Below are positions 11,400-23,855 of a DNA stretch of 64,000 nt, one piece after another. Every line of letters begins with the position of its first letter. Position 1 is the stretch's first letter. The DNA lies in the NCBI GenBank assembly GCA_011033025.1, contig WFMF01000627.1:1-64000 (forward strand), in the 5' to 3' direction. The notes under the pieces are model-generated. The model did no database searches and was not told the origin of the DNA. It saw only the letters and a program-made list of their open reading frames with translations. Origin of the DNA: Beroe forskalii. Lineage: Eukaryota > Ctenophora > Nuda > Beroida > Beroidae. Position numbers and translations under genes: made by a program.

Positions 11400-14340
11400 T
11401 TTTCGACCTTCGTTATCCAAACTGCCTTGATGATATGTGAATATCCATAGTATTTCAATGCTGCTCCTTTTAAAAATTTACTATTTCCCCTTTTCCCTGC
11501 CCCCAACGGTGACCCAAAACGTGCTGCAAATTAAAGACGCCCCCCCGGCCCCCAAAAGGGCGCATTCGGCCTGGTGGCGGCCCCAAAGCTCGTACATGAT
11601 AAACGGTGACGAGGGGAAAAAGGAGGAGGGATAATCCGAGGGGAGGGGAAAACGGGTAATTTTTAAAAGCCCATATAGTCCCTTTTGGGAAATGCAATTG
11701 CGGTTTACTTATTTTGGGGCGGGAAAAAGGTTTTGGGACTCGGTCTTTAAGTTTTTTTGGAATTGTTTAAAGTTAAAAACCCAATATAACGGGGGCGTGT
11801 CGAACTTTTCGCGTCTTCCCCCAAGGGGGGGGTTCGTGCCCCAGCTCCCCGAACCCGCACAATTTCGCCGCGCATGAAAACGCCGCGCCCCCAAAAGGGT
11901 TCCGCCCACCGCGCCTTTGAACCCAAAATCTTTAAATTTTATCCATCAGGTGACGCTGGGGGGGGTACACGGCCAAGTCCTCGGGGTTACAGTTACACAA
12001 AATGGAGGATGGGTGAGATCTCGTGAGGGCGCAGACCATGGGAACTTATGTCCCTGTTTTTTGTGCGCGCGCAAATTTTTTTGGGGGGGAATTTGGGTTT
12101 TTAAAACTTTTTCCCAAAAGGGGGAGGCAGCAATGTTGATGATGTCATGAACGATTCCATACGATAATGGACCGAGTCTCAGCTCCCCTCGTGGATAACC
12201 CATGATACGTGCAACGTTCATTTTTTTTCCTCATATCCGAAATTTGCGGCAAACCTGTCGGGGTTCCAAAAACCTATAAAATTTATGGCTGAGGAAAAGC
12301 AAAGTACGGCTTTGCATATAATTTAAAATTTTTCACCGGCTTTACAAAAATGCGGGGCTCCCTGTAACTTTTTAATTTGGGGGATGGGAACCTTTTAAAA
12401 AGAGGTTTAAAAATTTAAGTCGACCGGGTTTTGGAATTGGAAAACGAATAATTGAAAGTAAATTTTTTTCTGGTTTTTTTAACGCCGTTTCACCCATATT
12501 TATGCTTTTTTATAAAAAATTTTTTGTTTTTTGTTTCCCAAGTTTCGAGTAGAATCAGCCCCACCAAGGGTTTTTTTAAAAACATCATTTTATACGTGCT
12601 TTAATTTGAAATATCATTGTTAAAAAGCTTCCCCGTTTCAAATTTTTTGATTTAAAATAAGTATATTATTTTAATTTTATCATTTTAATATTTCGAACTT
12701 GAAACTTTCAAAAATAAAAACTTGTTTTTTTTTTTGTTTTTTTTTTCAAATTTTGCAAAAATAATGGGAAAAGGGTTTTAATCTTAAAATATTTACATTA
12801 TCGGGAAAAGGGGAAAAATAATATTGGTTTTGGTTTTTTTAAAAATTTTCCAAAAAATGGGGAAAAATCAATTTCAACTTCAAGAATGGTTTATATTCGA
12901 ATTGATCAAATCTATCAAAAAATTGAAACCCCTGACTTATTTGGCCCCTTTTTTGAAAAAGGGGGTTTTTCCAGGGAATTCTGGTCCAAATCACCCTAGG
13001 TACCCTTTTTTTTCGCTAGACACATGCCTGGGGGGCCCCGCCCACCCCCCTTTGGCAAATTTTCAGGAAGGGGGGGTCTAAAACTCGTTTTTGGGCTCAA
13101 ACAAAATCACCAATGACCATTTTTAAAAAAAGGACTTTTAATAAAAAATATGCCTTAAAATGAAAGGAAAAAAAGTTATGAGCAAAATTTTTCGACCCAT
13201 GCGGGGGCCCAAATTTTGGGAAAATCTTAAAATCTTTTTGGGTCGAAAAGGGGTTTTGCGTTCATAGCTAAAAGAAGCGAAATATTCATGTTTATATTCG
13301 ATTTGAAATAAACATAATCCCAAATCCCCCAAAAAATGAGAAGGGGCCCTAAAAACCGTTTTTTTGGCCTTTTGCCCAAGGGGGAAAAATTCGGAAAAAA
13401 AATCTAATTTCAATTCAAAACCCAAAACGACTGTTTTTTGAGCAATTTAAGGATATCTTGCCCCAAAAAATTTAACATTAGAAGATCCTCGAATAAGCTC
13501 ATCAAAATTCTTTCCGATATTTTTAGACCAAACCATTTTGGGCTTTTTCCGGGGTTGGGCATGGTTCTCGGCATCCATTTGAAATATTTTTATAATTATA
13601 TGCAGTTCATATTTCAATCGGATGAAATCATACGTTAAATGGGTTAAAGAACGGGCCCACAACGCTCGTTTAAGGGCCCAGTTCTTTGATGATCCCCCGG
13701 TGTCCACTTGGATGAAAAAATAAACTCCCCAAAGGGAATCCCAAAAAATTTTAACCATTTTCATTACTACAGTAAAATCATTATAAAATTGTTCACTGGA
13801 TTACTCAGAAAAAGTTTGTTAGGTTTATTTCAAAAATTAATTTTTAATTTCATGCTGCTGAAAGAAAGATGGATGATATTTAATGAAAAATGAAAGATGG
13901 CGTCCCGTCCTTGGGCTTATCCACCAGTGGGCTAAAGTTGGGCAACAAAAACCATGAGTGGACTTTTTGGGAATAAAGCCATAAATAATAAATAATGGGA
14001 AAAAGGATATTTTAAAAATTTGGAAATGGTTTCTTTTTTGTTTGAGTATTTTAAATTCGATAATCCATGTGGCTTTTATTTTTGGCTGCCCCCAGCCAGT
14101 TGGGCTCTTTTAAAAGAATTACCGTAAATTTGTCCTGAATCTTTATCTTAATATGAAAACAATCCCCAAAAAAGTTTTTTATATCAAAGGCTTAAAAATA
14201 ATTGGCCCGTTTTGGCTCATTTTGGGGAGGTTAAACTAAAGCCCCTTGGGGTTTCGGACCCGGCTTTTTTGGGGGGTAAAGGAACTCCCAAAAATTTCCC
14301 CCTTTTAAAAACAAATTTATCCTTGGCTCTTTTCTCCCTT
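11400..14340. other. garbled block, probably low-quality sequence
   Basis: The composition changes abruptly to runs such as GGGGTTTTT, CCCCAAAAAA and AATTTTTTTT that alternate every few bases, unlike the rest of the window. From 12,960 to about 14,000 it is recognisably the reverse complement of 14,960-16,080, with words replaced by homopolymer runs. For example, ACACATGCCTGTGGGGCCAC in the clean copy becomes ACACATGCCTGGGGGGCCCC here. Apparent open frames in this block should not be trusted. Confidence 0.75.
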
Positions 14341-14959
14341 TTAAACATAAACTATTTTATCTTGGTTTTTTTTATTACATAACTGGCAGATAGAAAACTA
14401 TTGATTTGTGTGCACTTGGTTTGCTGTTTCCTATGTAAGTTGGATTAAATGATTACATTCCCAGATTTTCAAATTACTGCCTCTGGTGCTCAATTTGAGT
14501 GTATTACTGTGGAATCGGATTCCTTTGTAAAGCATTTATCTGGCTCATCCGTTTGAACTTATAGAACTATCTATCTTGTATCCCATTGATCTTCCAGCCT
14601 TCATTCCGTTCCATTGGATCTTTCTGATTTTCAATTTGTTGATCTTCAATTTAGTGATTATGACTTTCTATTAAGTGATTTTCAATTCGACGATAATAAA
14701 GCTTCATTTTTCTTATTTGAGCCCATTAGACAGCCATGATGACTTGATATTTTTATTAATGTGGTGGAATTATCATAGTTATTCATTCACTTGAAAAAGC
14801 CTGCACACCATCCTCATACCCAGGATCTTTTAATCCTGAACCACTATCGATACCACTACAATACTGACTGCATTCCTCATTTTGTTGTAATATTATTACT
14901 AATACATAATTGAGACTTCCATACTGACTTCCAATCATTAGCCCCATGAATTATCCATA

Positions 14960-16080
14960 GGCTAATAATCCATGGATTATCTAATTGGGCAGATTTGAAA
15001 AGTCCACTCATGGTGTCTGTTGCCCAACTTTAGCCCACTGGTAAGTGATAAGCCCAAGGACTGGACGCTTCTATCATAGGTACTATCATATTCATTAAAT
15101 ATCATCCATCATATCATTTCAGCAGCATGAAATTGAGATGAATTTTCGAAATAAACTACTATACATTATACACAAACTTTTTCTGAGTAATCCAGTGAAC
15201 AATCTTTATACTGATTTTAGTGATGTAGTTGCTTCCACATTCTGCATTCCATTGAGAGTTTACTTGCATCCAAATGGACACACTGGAGATCATCAAAGAA
15301 CTGGACTTGAACTGACGAGTGTTGTAGGCATGTTCTATGAACCCATTTAACTGCATGATTTCATCCGATTGAAATAGTAACACTGCATATAATTATAGCA
15401 ATAACATCTCAAATGGATGCTGAGAACCATGCCCAATTCGAAAAATGCCCAAAATGGCTTGCATCTAAAATATCGGAAAAATTACAGCTTGGATGAGCTT
15501 CCATAGCCATCTGAGGATCTTATAATGTATAAATTTTTGACACAAGATATCATTAAATGCTCAAAAGCAATCGTTTAGGATTTGAATTGAAATTAGGATA
15601 TTTTACTGAATTAATTTACCCCATTCAGATAGGGCAAATGGCCAAAAAATCGGTTTTCAGCCCATAACTCATTTTGTGAGAATTTCAGGGCATATGTTTA
15701 TTCACAAGTCGAATATAAACATGAATATTTCGCTTCTTTTGAGCTATGAACGCAGTCTTTACGACCTTCGTGTACCGATTTATGAAAATTACCCAATATG
15801 AGGCTCGCATATGGCTCGAAAATCAGTTTTCGCTCATAACTTTTTCCTGAGCATTTTAAGGCATATGTTTATTAACAAGTCTAATATAAATATGGTCATT
15901 GCGATTCGTTTGAGCCCAAAATCGAGTTTCTACGACCTTCCTGGGCCGAGATACAAATTTTCACCATATGCGCCTAAGGGCGTGGCATGGGCGTGGCCCC
16001 ACAGGCATGTGTCTAGCGATACAAAAGTGGTACCTAGATGATTCTGGACCAGAATTGCCTGGAGAACAACCTCCAATGGT
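14960..16080. repeat. clean arm of a local inverted repeat
   Basis: This stretch is the undamaged partner of 12,960-14,000. Within it, TTTATTCACAAGTCGAATAT and a similar sentence about 150 bp later form a two-copy tandem (15,640-15,790 and 15,810-15,960). I see no exon-like coding sequence from 14,400 to 16,150. Confidence 0.65.
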
Positions 16081-16172
16081 CAAAAATTCTGGACATCGAA
16101 GTGCATACACAACTACACGCTGCTACTAGAGTAATGCATGAAAAACTTAGAATAATATACTCTGTGGTGTCT

Positions 16173-16272
16173 TGACTCTTTCTTGCGTGGCGTATCACGA
16201 CGCAAGTTGTGATTTTAAGCTGCGCACAAATGTGCTTTTATCTTATTCTTTGCGCCGCGCACGAAAGAGTCA
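16173..16272. mobile_element. ~100-bp palindromic MITE
   Basis: TTGACTCTTTCTTGCGTGGCG at the left is matched in inverse by CGCCGCGCACGAAAGAGTCA at the right, with further GC-rich inverted words inside. No flanking duplication could be fixed by eye. Confidence 0.65.
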
Positions 16273-16758
16273 GGCAACCACGGTAACACTTCGACTTCCA
16301 AAGCTAATGAAATTGAATATCAAAAATTTCTAGACGATCGCATAAAAATATCAAGTCCATTAATCGCATGCATTATAAAGTATCTAGGAATTAAAAAAGG
16401 GAGAAATACTGAAACTTGAAAATTCAAATTCTTGTCCATATTATTCCTCCAATAAGCCTTCTTTAAGAGCCCCCTTTGAAGCCGTAAAGGATGTAAAGGC
16501 TCCTTTAACTTTAGACCTCATGGACGTTGAATCTCGCATGGACACCCGTCTTGGTTTGCTTAGGGTTACGGGGCTGATGGTCCTCATCCAATCCTGAAAA
16601 TTTAAGGATGAGGATGAGCGTTTATGTCAAGATCTCGGATCACAGTCACACTCACATGTCGTATATTGTAGTTGTACGGCATATTATTTAACTCACAGTC
16701 CGTTCGCCGAGTTTGAAATGCAGATTACAGAGCGGTCTCGTACTTTTTTCGGATCGTT

Positions 16759-16876
16759 AAATAATAATGTTACTACACACGGATATCGGTGTGGATTTCC
16801 CATATTCCACTCGGCTTCGCCTCGAGGAATATTCACCAATCCACACCTCAATAGTGTGTAGTAACATCATATTATT
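16759..16876. repeat. long nested hairpin
   Basis: TGTTACTACACAC pairs with GTGTGTAGTAACA. Inside it GGTGTGGATT pairs with AATCCACACC, and inside that a hairpin with the tip CTCGGCTTCGCCTCGAG is closed by ATATTCC/GGAATAT. The outermost AAATAATA/TATTATTT also pairs. Confidence 0.75.
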
Positions 16877-16929
16877 TACCGCGTGGCCGGATATAGCGGT
16901 TAAGTAAGATGTGTTATTTTTGAGTTTTT

Positions 16930-17150
16930 CTTCATACTTCCGATATTATTTTCATACTTTTGATATTATTTTCACACTTTCGGTATTATTTTCATAGTTT
17001 TTGGTATTATTTTCATAGTTTTTGGTATTATTTTCATAGTTTTTGGTATTATTTTCGTAGTTTTGCTATTATTTTCATAGTATTTGATATTATTCTTATA
17101 GTTTTTCTATTATTTTCACAGTATTCAATATTATATTCACACTTCTTGTC
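16930..17150. repeat. ~22-bp AT-rich minisatellite
   Basis: About ten degenerate units of TTTTGGTATTATTTTCATAG are present. A hydrophobic repetitive reading frame through it is an artefact of the repeat. Confidence 0.85.
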
Positions 17151-17306
17151 AAGAGTTTCTTAAGGAACTCCGAGACGGAGCCTCACATCAAAGCTTTGAT
17201 AATCAAGTCGTATTGCTCACCACGTAAAGCCTACCGTCTAAAGACAAAAGTTATATTTATATGCTGAGAGTGAAAAAAATGTTTTCTTGCGTTTGAAAAA
17301 CTTGGT

Positions 17307-17501
17307 AAATAATATCGTTACATAACTCCCAACAGCGAAGTAACAAATTGTTTTCAACTCGGGCTGCGCCCTCGATGAAAACAAATCATTATTCAACTCA
17401 GCCTTCGGCTTCGGTGAATAATGCAATTTATGCCACTCGCTTCGCTCGAGGCATAAATCATGTTACTTCACTATTGCTCGTTATGTAACTACATATTATT
17501 C
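17307..17501. repeat. cloverleaf-like multi-hairpin element, copy 1
   Basis: An outer stem (GTTACATAAC / GTTATGTAAC plus GAAGTAACA / TGTTACTTC) encloses three successive hairpins. Their stems are GTTTTCA/TGAAAAC, TTATTCA/TGAATAA and TTTATGCC/GGCATAAA, each capped by a GC-rich palindrome such as CTCGGGCTGCGCCCTCGA. On one strand this can fold as a four-way cloverleaf. Confidence 0.8.
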
Positions 17502-17866
17502 ACCATGTGGTGGGGTTATACCGGTTGAATAAAAACGTATTATTTTGAGTTTTTTGTCGTATTACTCCACTCTTTTGGTATTATTGCACACTTTTACCAA
17601 TACCATGTTATTCCACTCTTACATCGTGTTATTTGCCATTTTTATGATGTTATTCAACACTTGGGCCAAATAAGTGATACGATAGAACGTCCTTTTCTGC
17701 TGGGAGAGCTGGCACACTGCTACCTTGACTGATCAGTAGATAATTGCTCTACAGTCTACACCAAAAAAAGTGATACTAGAGAACGTCCTTTTCTGCTGTG
17801 AACTGTGCAGAATGCTAAAAAATCAGCTCAAAGCTTTGTACTTTTGTACACTCGGTGAATAATATC

Positions 17867-18039
17867 GTTACACAACTCATAAGTGTGAAGTAACAGCATG
17901 TTTTCAACTCGGGCTGCGCCCTCGATGAAAACAAATCATTATTCAACTCAGCCTTCGGCTTCGGTGAATAATGCAATTTATGCAACTCGCTACGCTCGTG
18001 GCATAAATCATGTTACTTCACACTTATTCGTTGAGTAAC
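17867..18039. repeat. cloverleaf-like multi-hairpin element, copy 2
   Basis: It has the same three internal hairpins as copy 1, nearly identical in sequence. The outer stem has diverged but still pairs: GTTACACAACTCATAAGTGT on the left and ACACTTATTCGTTGAGTAAC on the right. Confidence 0.8.
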
Positions 18040-18046
18040 TCTATAT

Positions 18047-18232
18047 GTACTTTAGAGGCGTAAGACGAACACGCAGACAATATAGAGCCCTGCGAGAGCA
18101 GGGCTCTATATAATATTTAAATGTCGACAGCGAAGCTGGAGACATTTAAATGATTTAGAGTGCGAGGCGAAGCGAAGCTGAGCCGAGTGCTCTAAATCAT
18201 ATTTCTGCAGTGAGTTTGAGCCTCTAAAGTAC
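18047..18232. repeat. cloverleaf-like multi-hairpin element, divergent copy 3
   Basis: The outer stem GTACTTTAGAGGC / GCCTCTAAAGTAC encloses three hairpins of unrelated sequence. These are TATAGAGCCCTGC/GCAGGGCTCTATA, ATTTAAATGTC/GACATTTAAAT and GATTTAGAG/CTCTAAATC. The architecture matches copies 1 and 2 although almost all stems differ. The following 18,240-18,880 holds no gene that I can see. Confidence 0.75.
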
Positions 18233-18900
18233 TATAGTAGTCGAACGGTGTACACAAGACACACCCTGTACACAACAAGCACACATTACCTTATATGGTA
18301 ATAATAAAAAATGCTTGTTTACACAAAACAAAAAAGCGCATAACTCAGCCGTTTTTGAGCAATTTTGATCAAACTTTCAGGATATTACGGGCAAGATATG
18401 ACCAATATAATCCTGGAGTAGCTAACATTTTTGACCTCCAGAAATTGAGATATGACAAATAAACTGGTGTTTTGTTTTAAAGTTACCGCTTAATAAGTGG
18501 CTTTTCGGTCATAACTCCGCTTCTGGAGCTCAAAAATGAATCTAAACTTCACTGAGATGTTGCTTATATCTAGCTCTAAATATCCTGAAAGTTTCATCAA
18601 GTTTGCTCGAAAAACCTCGGAGATATGCACGTTTTTGTAACGCAAATACAAAGGTCGCATAGATTACATTTAAAGTTGTAAGTCATAACAGACACATGAT
18701 ATAAAACGCGTGTAGAACACGACTCTACGCATATAGTACTACCCTTTAAATCGGTCAAAACTTGTCGTGAGACTACTATATTATTTTATTTCAATGCTTA
18801 AATCGAGCTACGGTTTGCATTCCTTGTAAGTGTATGAAATTAAATTTAGACGCGCACGTCACAGATTTCAACAAAAATAAATAGTTTTACACATTTTGTC

Positions 18901-20695
18901 CTACGCACCGATGTGTCTGCCGGGGAAGTTGACGGACATAAAGCTCACTGTATCGTCCTTGTGGTAGATGGGAGAGAACAAGCAGTACGGCCCTCCTTTA
19001 CCCTGGAATTGGAAAACACAAATTACAGTTATGATATTTTCACAGTTCCAATGGCAGGGCCAGCCGCCAGGTATTATAGGTGACACTCATTGAGCTGAAA
19101 TGCTTCCTTGACTCTGGTCAATGTCAAACTCAAAGGAGCCTGATCCCACAGTGGCAATTTTCACAATATTCAAGTAAAATTGTGGCAGGTTTAAAGACAA
19201 TTTCAACTTACGCTGACGAGCCCATCCTTGGTGATGGCCAGGAACCGGTAAGAGTCACTCTCACACTGCAGCTTGATTGTGTTATCGTGCTCGTTCCTTA
19301 TCACTTTAAACACCGACTCATCTTCCTCTCCTTCTCCTGAAGTTTGGAGTGTTGGATTGCGAGTAATATAAACACAATGAAATATTTTAAGGAATGCTAA
19401 CAAATCAACACACTTCGCCTGGCTAGGAGTAATTGGAAATGGATTAAAAATTTTGCACTCATACCATTCTCAGGACCTTCAACTTCAGGTTCAGATAGAT
19501 TGGAGCGCTTTGGTTATAAATCAATTTGACCATATCATCATATCAGTCAATGACTAACCGTTTGAGTCGACCTCGTTGTCCTCGTTGATCCTGATGAATC
19601 CCCCGTGTTGACTCTCTAAACGGACTCTACCGTCACAACACAACTTCCCACACCGAGCTGAGGGGGACCAATGGACCATAATGACCAATCAGCGTACAAA
19701 TAAAAATGAAGGAAGCCAGGGTGTCACTGAAATGCATGCTGACGCAATTAGCATAATGACATTTGCCAGTTCAGCTCTAACAGTAACGCCACTAAACGCA
19801 GTGGATCATTAAAAAAGATAAATAGGACTCGCAATCAATTCAAGAACTTGATTTTAATAAGAGAACACTTGATATGGCGTCATGTTAGGAGACATATGAG
19901 AAGAAAAAACTATATTCCGAGCTATGACGTAAGAGAACCTGTCCGCGTTCCTCTCTTCTCCCCCAAAGGGATACCAGCAGGTCCCATCCTTAGCTTTCCC
20001 AGGAATATCCCCGTCATCTGTGTGAGCTATCACTACGTAGTACGTCCCGTCGTCCTTCGGTGGGATACGTTGTTAATTTAGCACTTTAACACATGATAAT
20101 ACCGTCATCAACAAACTACCTCAACACCTGATAATGAGGTCATCAACTCCCCACTCTAACCCCTGATAATGACGTCATCACTCACCTGTCTGCCTAGTTC
20201 TAACGCTCCACCTGGCACCTCCCCTTCCTCCAACGTATGGTTAGGTCTCACCAACACTCCGTGACCGTGGGAAGATATCCAGTAGAAGGAATCGCATTCC
20301 TTCTCCTCGCCTCCAAAGGGGTACCAGCAACTCTCACCACCTGGCCGGGCTTTTCCTGCGCAGGGGAATGGAAAAATTGTAAAGCTTAAATGTGAATTTA
20401 TTGTCAAACAGATTATTCTGCTAGAGTGGTACGGATTAATCGCGAGGAGTACGACTCTAGTTGGTTCTAGGCGATTCAACGTCATCAACTCACTACAACA
20501 TGATATGATAATGACGTCATTAAACCCGCCTATTTGCTGTTGTAATACCTGGTACTATTCCATCTTCGGAGTTAGCAAGTACGCAGTAGTAGTCACCACT
20601 ATCAGGCTGGTATCCCAGTTTAAAGGCGTGGTCTAGACACCCCTCCCCACACTCCGTTATCCGCATACCACAAGTATCTTCCAACTCCATGGGGC
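18901..20695 (-). CDS. DM9/DUF3421-like protein with a C-terminal beta-trefoil domain
   Basis: Exons are 20549-20695, 20186-20355, one ending near 19,93x-20,05x, one ending at 19559 (starting near 19,66x), 19212-19336 and 18901-19002 with a TAG stop. The N-terminal part contains GIVPGKARPGGESCWYPFGG and DGDIPGKAKDGTCWYPFGGE, separated by GEVPGGALELGRQ and YYVVIAHT. This order is that of DM9/DUF3421 repeats, seen in mannose-binding immune lectins of bivalves. The C-terminal part (GGFIRINEDNEVDSNG, NTIKLQC, YRFLAITKDGLVS, then CLFSPIY and FMSVNFPGRHIGA) has the spacing of an FGF/IL-1-class beta-trefoil. The junction between the third and fourth exons is not settled in phase. Exon 1 begins in phase 1, so more 5' exons are expected. 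Confidence 0.65.
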
Positions 20696-21060
20696 CTGGT
20701 AGGAGAGTAGAAAATCAGATAATTATAAAAGAAATTTGTTAAAATTAGTTTTGGAAAAGCCATATGAAAGAAATATCAAAGCTATGAAATGTTCGAATAT
20801 TTGCCTACTATACAGAGATATGGGGCCTGGTAGCAGAGTGATAAGCTAATTGAAATTGGTAAATAAAAGGGGGGGGGGGGGGGGTTCAAGCTTAATTTTT
20901 TGGAAAACACGTTTCTGAGGTAATGGTTGACCCAAAAGGTATACCCCGTGGGCCAACTTTTTGGCCGGGTTTGGTACCCCCAGACATGAGTCTTCCAGCT
21001 CCATGGGGCCTGGTACTGGTAGTAGAGTAGAAAATTAGGTAATTGAAATAAACAAGCTAA
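20696..21060. repeat. triplicated exon 5' edge with acceptor, partly garbled
   Basis: The sequence around the acceptor of the first DM9 exon (on plus, CCAACTCCATGGGGCCTGGTA) recurs at about 20,820 and 20,995 with the same intronic tail. A run of 16 or more G at 20,868 and the GGCCAACTTTTTGGCCGGG stretch resemble the low-quality block at 11.4-14.3 kb. Confidence 0.6.
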
Positions 21061-21299
21061 ATTGGTTTTGGAAAAGCCGTATGAAAGCAATATCACAGCT
21101 ATGAAATTATCGAATAGGTACTAACAATACAGAAATATGAACGGATCAAATCACAGCACTCCTGAAGTTTGGTTTGTATATTAAAATACGTGGCATTGAA
21201 ATTAAAATCTACAGTGCTGCTGAGACCCTACCGAAGATCCAGCAATAATCACGCCTCGGTTGGACCTCATTTAGGTACTATGGTACATGGTAATGCCAC

Positions 21300-22004
21300 T
21301 GCGCAAAGAAACGTCTTTACTGGTGTACCTATTAGTATTACCAAAAGCTAAAGCCTCTATGGCCCAACTCCTAACTTCCTAACACCTGTTGAGCTGCTCT
21401 ATTCGACTTATATCGAGTTACGATATACTATTCAAACACAAAGTTGTACGAGACAGCTCAGAATTACTTCATTATTATTCAACATCTAATCAAATGATAA
21501 TATGAAGTATTGTAGGCAAAGCCATCTTACATACAAGTTCGTAAGAGTGCAGCCGAAATAAAGATTTAAAAAAACTCAAAATGGACCATATTAAATATTA
21601 ATATTATTGACATACAGCTCTGTATTTGAGAAGAAACACAGTAAAAGAATCAAGTGAAATGAAATGGTACGGAAAATTTTATCACTGAGCAGCTGCGTCA
21701 GTATCAAATGACAAAATGTAAAAATCTGATTTTAGTGATTCAATCATATAATTATATTACGGCATAGAAATAATGATATGATATCATTAACAGTGCTATC
21801 TGAGATAAGAAGATAACAAATGTAATCATGCTACACGCATGTATGCAGTGTAATTGTATATTGATCATCTGACGATTTACAACGGGTCGCACGAAAAATG
21901 AAGAAATTAAGAATTCAAGAAATGAAATGCAGTACCTAGACAAAATTAAAAAAAGGTCCTGTAAGTGTAACATGAAGCAGTTGAGCGAATCTTCATGAAT
22001 AAGA
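21300..22004. other. AT-rich stretch without recognisable gene
   Basis: I see no exon, repeat array or inverted repeat here. It ends at the inner boundary of arm 2. Confidence 0.5.
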
Positions 22005-22081
22005 CGAAATAATAAAGTAAGAAGGTGGAGTGGGGGCCAAGCCTACATAATATTATTACACAATTATTTCTTAACACTTAC

Positions 22082-22187
22082 CAATGAAATTAGAAGTCCA
22101 GGATTTTGAAGAGACAGAACTGCATTTTCAGTTGGAAGATTAGATTTAGCTGATTCTAGCTGTAGGGACGCGGGATACGAGTTGACA
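22082..22187 (-). pseudogene. decayed copy of the stalk exon
   Basis: This matches the intact stalk exon 10449-10544 and keeps both splice sites, but it is 10 bp longer and in the phase-1 frame meets TAG after about ten codons. The decay is an indel within the exon. Confidence 0.65.
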
Positions 22188-22862
22188 CTGAAACAAAGAT
22201 CATTACCGATTCTAATGAATGTTTTCAAAGTTTTAACACACAAGAGGGTAAAAAAGGGTTAGAAAATCAGAGAACTTTTTTGATAACTTTTTTGGTGATT
22301 CTTTGAACTACTGAATATCTTTCAATCACCAGGTAAGACTATGTATTAAGGGGGCCGGGGGTCCGGGTCAATTTCCAGTGTTTTGATGTTTCTAATAGAG
22401 CAAAATGCCAGCAAAAATATTGTTCCAAGCCGAAGTTTTTCACTTTAAAAATTGCGGTTTCACAATCAAATTGAAGATTTTCTTGATGATGTAGAAGTTT
22501 TGACGAAATGAATTGAATTTCAGAACATGTTTGACGATCCTAAAAGATAATCTTGAAATTTATTCATTCTATTACGCGGGTCATGCAGAATGAAAATAAT
22601 TATCCGATATTTCAAGGTACTTCGATGTATCACTTACTGGTAACCATGAAACACCCCAGCCGGCACCGGGCACATAAAAACCAAACCAAAAATAAACTAA
22701 TATTAAACTTTTTTAATGCGTTTATAATATTCTATGCAGTGATTCTATGTATTTGTAGTGAATCTTGCAGCTTAGAACAAATAATAAGTGCTTTTTTACG
22801 AAATCATATTTAGTTAAATACGTCTCAGATAACTTTTGTATTTTCATTTTATTTGAGTTAAG

Positions 22863-23855
22863 GTGGACAATGGAATTAAAAATTTTTAACTTAACTATTG
22901 CTGTAATCTGTATGTTTGAAAGCTTTTTTAGATTGAAATTGCGTGGGCATAATGGGCATCTTAATTATAATTTCGTAAGAGCACGTGAATAATGTTTGTG
23001 CTCCCGTACACAATTAAATTTGAGCTTGCCAAGAAAATATCAAGAGAAACGAATGCAAACGGGAGAAAGGAGGTGCCGTTGCTATGGAGATTGGATATTA
23101 GCGCACGTGCAACATAAAGTAGTTTCTAAAGTAGTGTTACTATTAAGTTAGTGATTTAAGCTGTCGAGATGTTGCTTTTATTTTAAATGTTGATGTTTTT
23201 AAATCCGTAGTTCATGAGGCATATAGGAATTTTGGACGACATTATCGGACGCTTACGAAAGTAGGAAATTATTACAAAAAATATCTAAACAGTAGAGTTC
23301 AACCGATTAAATAAATTCGCATCGAACGATGTTCCTACATCTCGGCGTGTTTCAAAATTAATGAGAGGTTCACTGAGTTCGATTCAGAACACTTCACGTA
23401 AACGTAAGGGAAAACAAAATTGTTGAACTAACAAAACACGACGCGCGCGCATTTTAATCTTGCGCGCAACGCAGAAACTCTGCGCGCGTCGCAAAGTTAT
23501 TTGAGATATAGTTACGAACTTACAAGACGAAATGCGCGGCGTAGAATTATGAATTTGCGCTTAGTCTGAGCGCGCACCAGGCAAGGCCTAAAATTAATAT
23601 CTAATTTATTTCCATTTCTAACGCAGCTTTATTCAGTATACGAATGAAGGAAAAATCATAATTCAGAGTAAGACCAGTCAAACAATGCGTTAGTGTTTCC
23701 TAATGCCTAACCACAAGTGTGTCGCAAGTTTCGTCGTTTGCTCCTTTGAAATCAACATTCACCTAACCACGAGCGCATCGCAACTTTCGTCGTTTGCTCC
23801 TTTGAAATCAACATTCACCGGGCCTGCTAGTATCTTATAAATGTCAGACCGTTTG
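22863..23855. mobile_element. ~1-kb arm-2-specific insertion
   Basis: Arm 1 passes directly from TTTTATTTGAG to AATGATTACCT (reverse complement of about 9,060-9,105), while arm 2 has ~990 extra bases there. The insert contains a CpG-rich palindromic zone (23,435-23,580, with GCGCGCG words) and a repeated sentence containing CGCAACTTTCGTCGTTTGCT (about 23,730 and 23,790). I found no terminal inverted repeats or transposase. Confidence 0.55.

Noticed and set aside
11437..13893. Many 60-105 codon frames
   Set aside because: They lie in the garbled low-quality block, where frames are meaningless.
16960..17163. Hydrophobic repetitive frame resembling membrane helices
   Set aside because: AT-rich 22-bp minisatellite.
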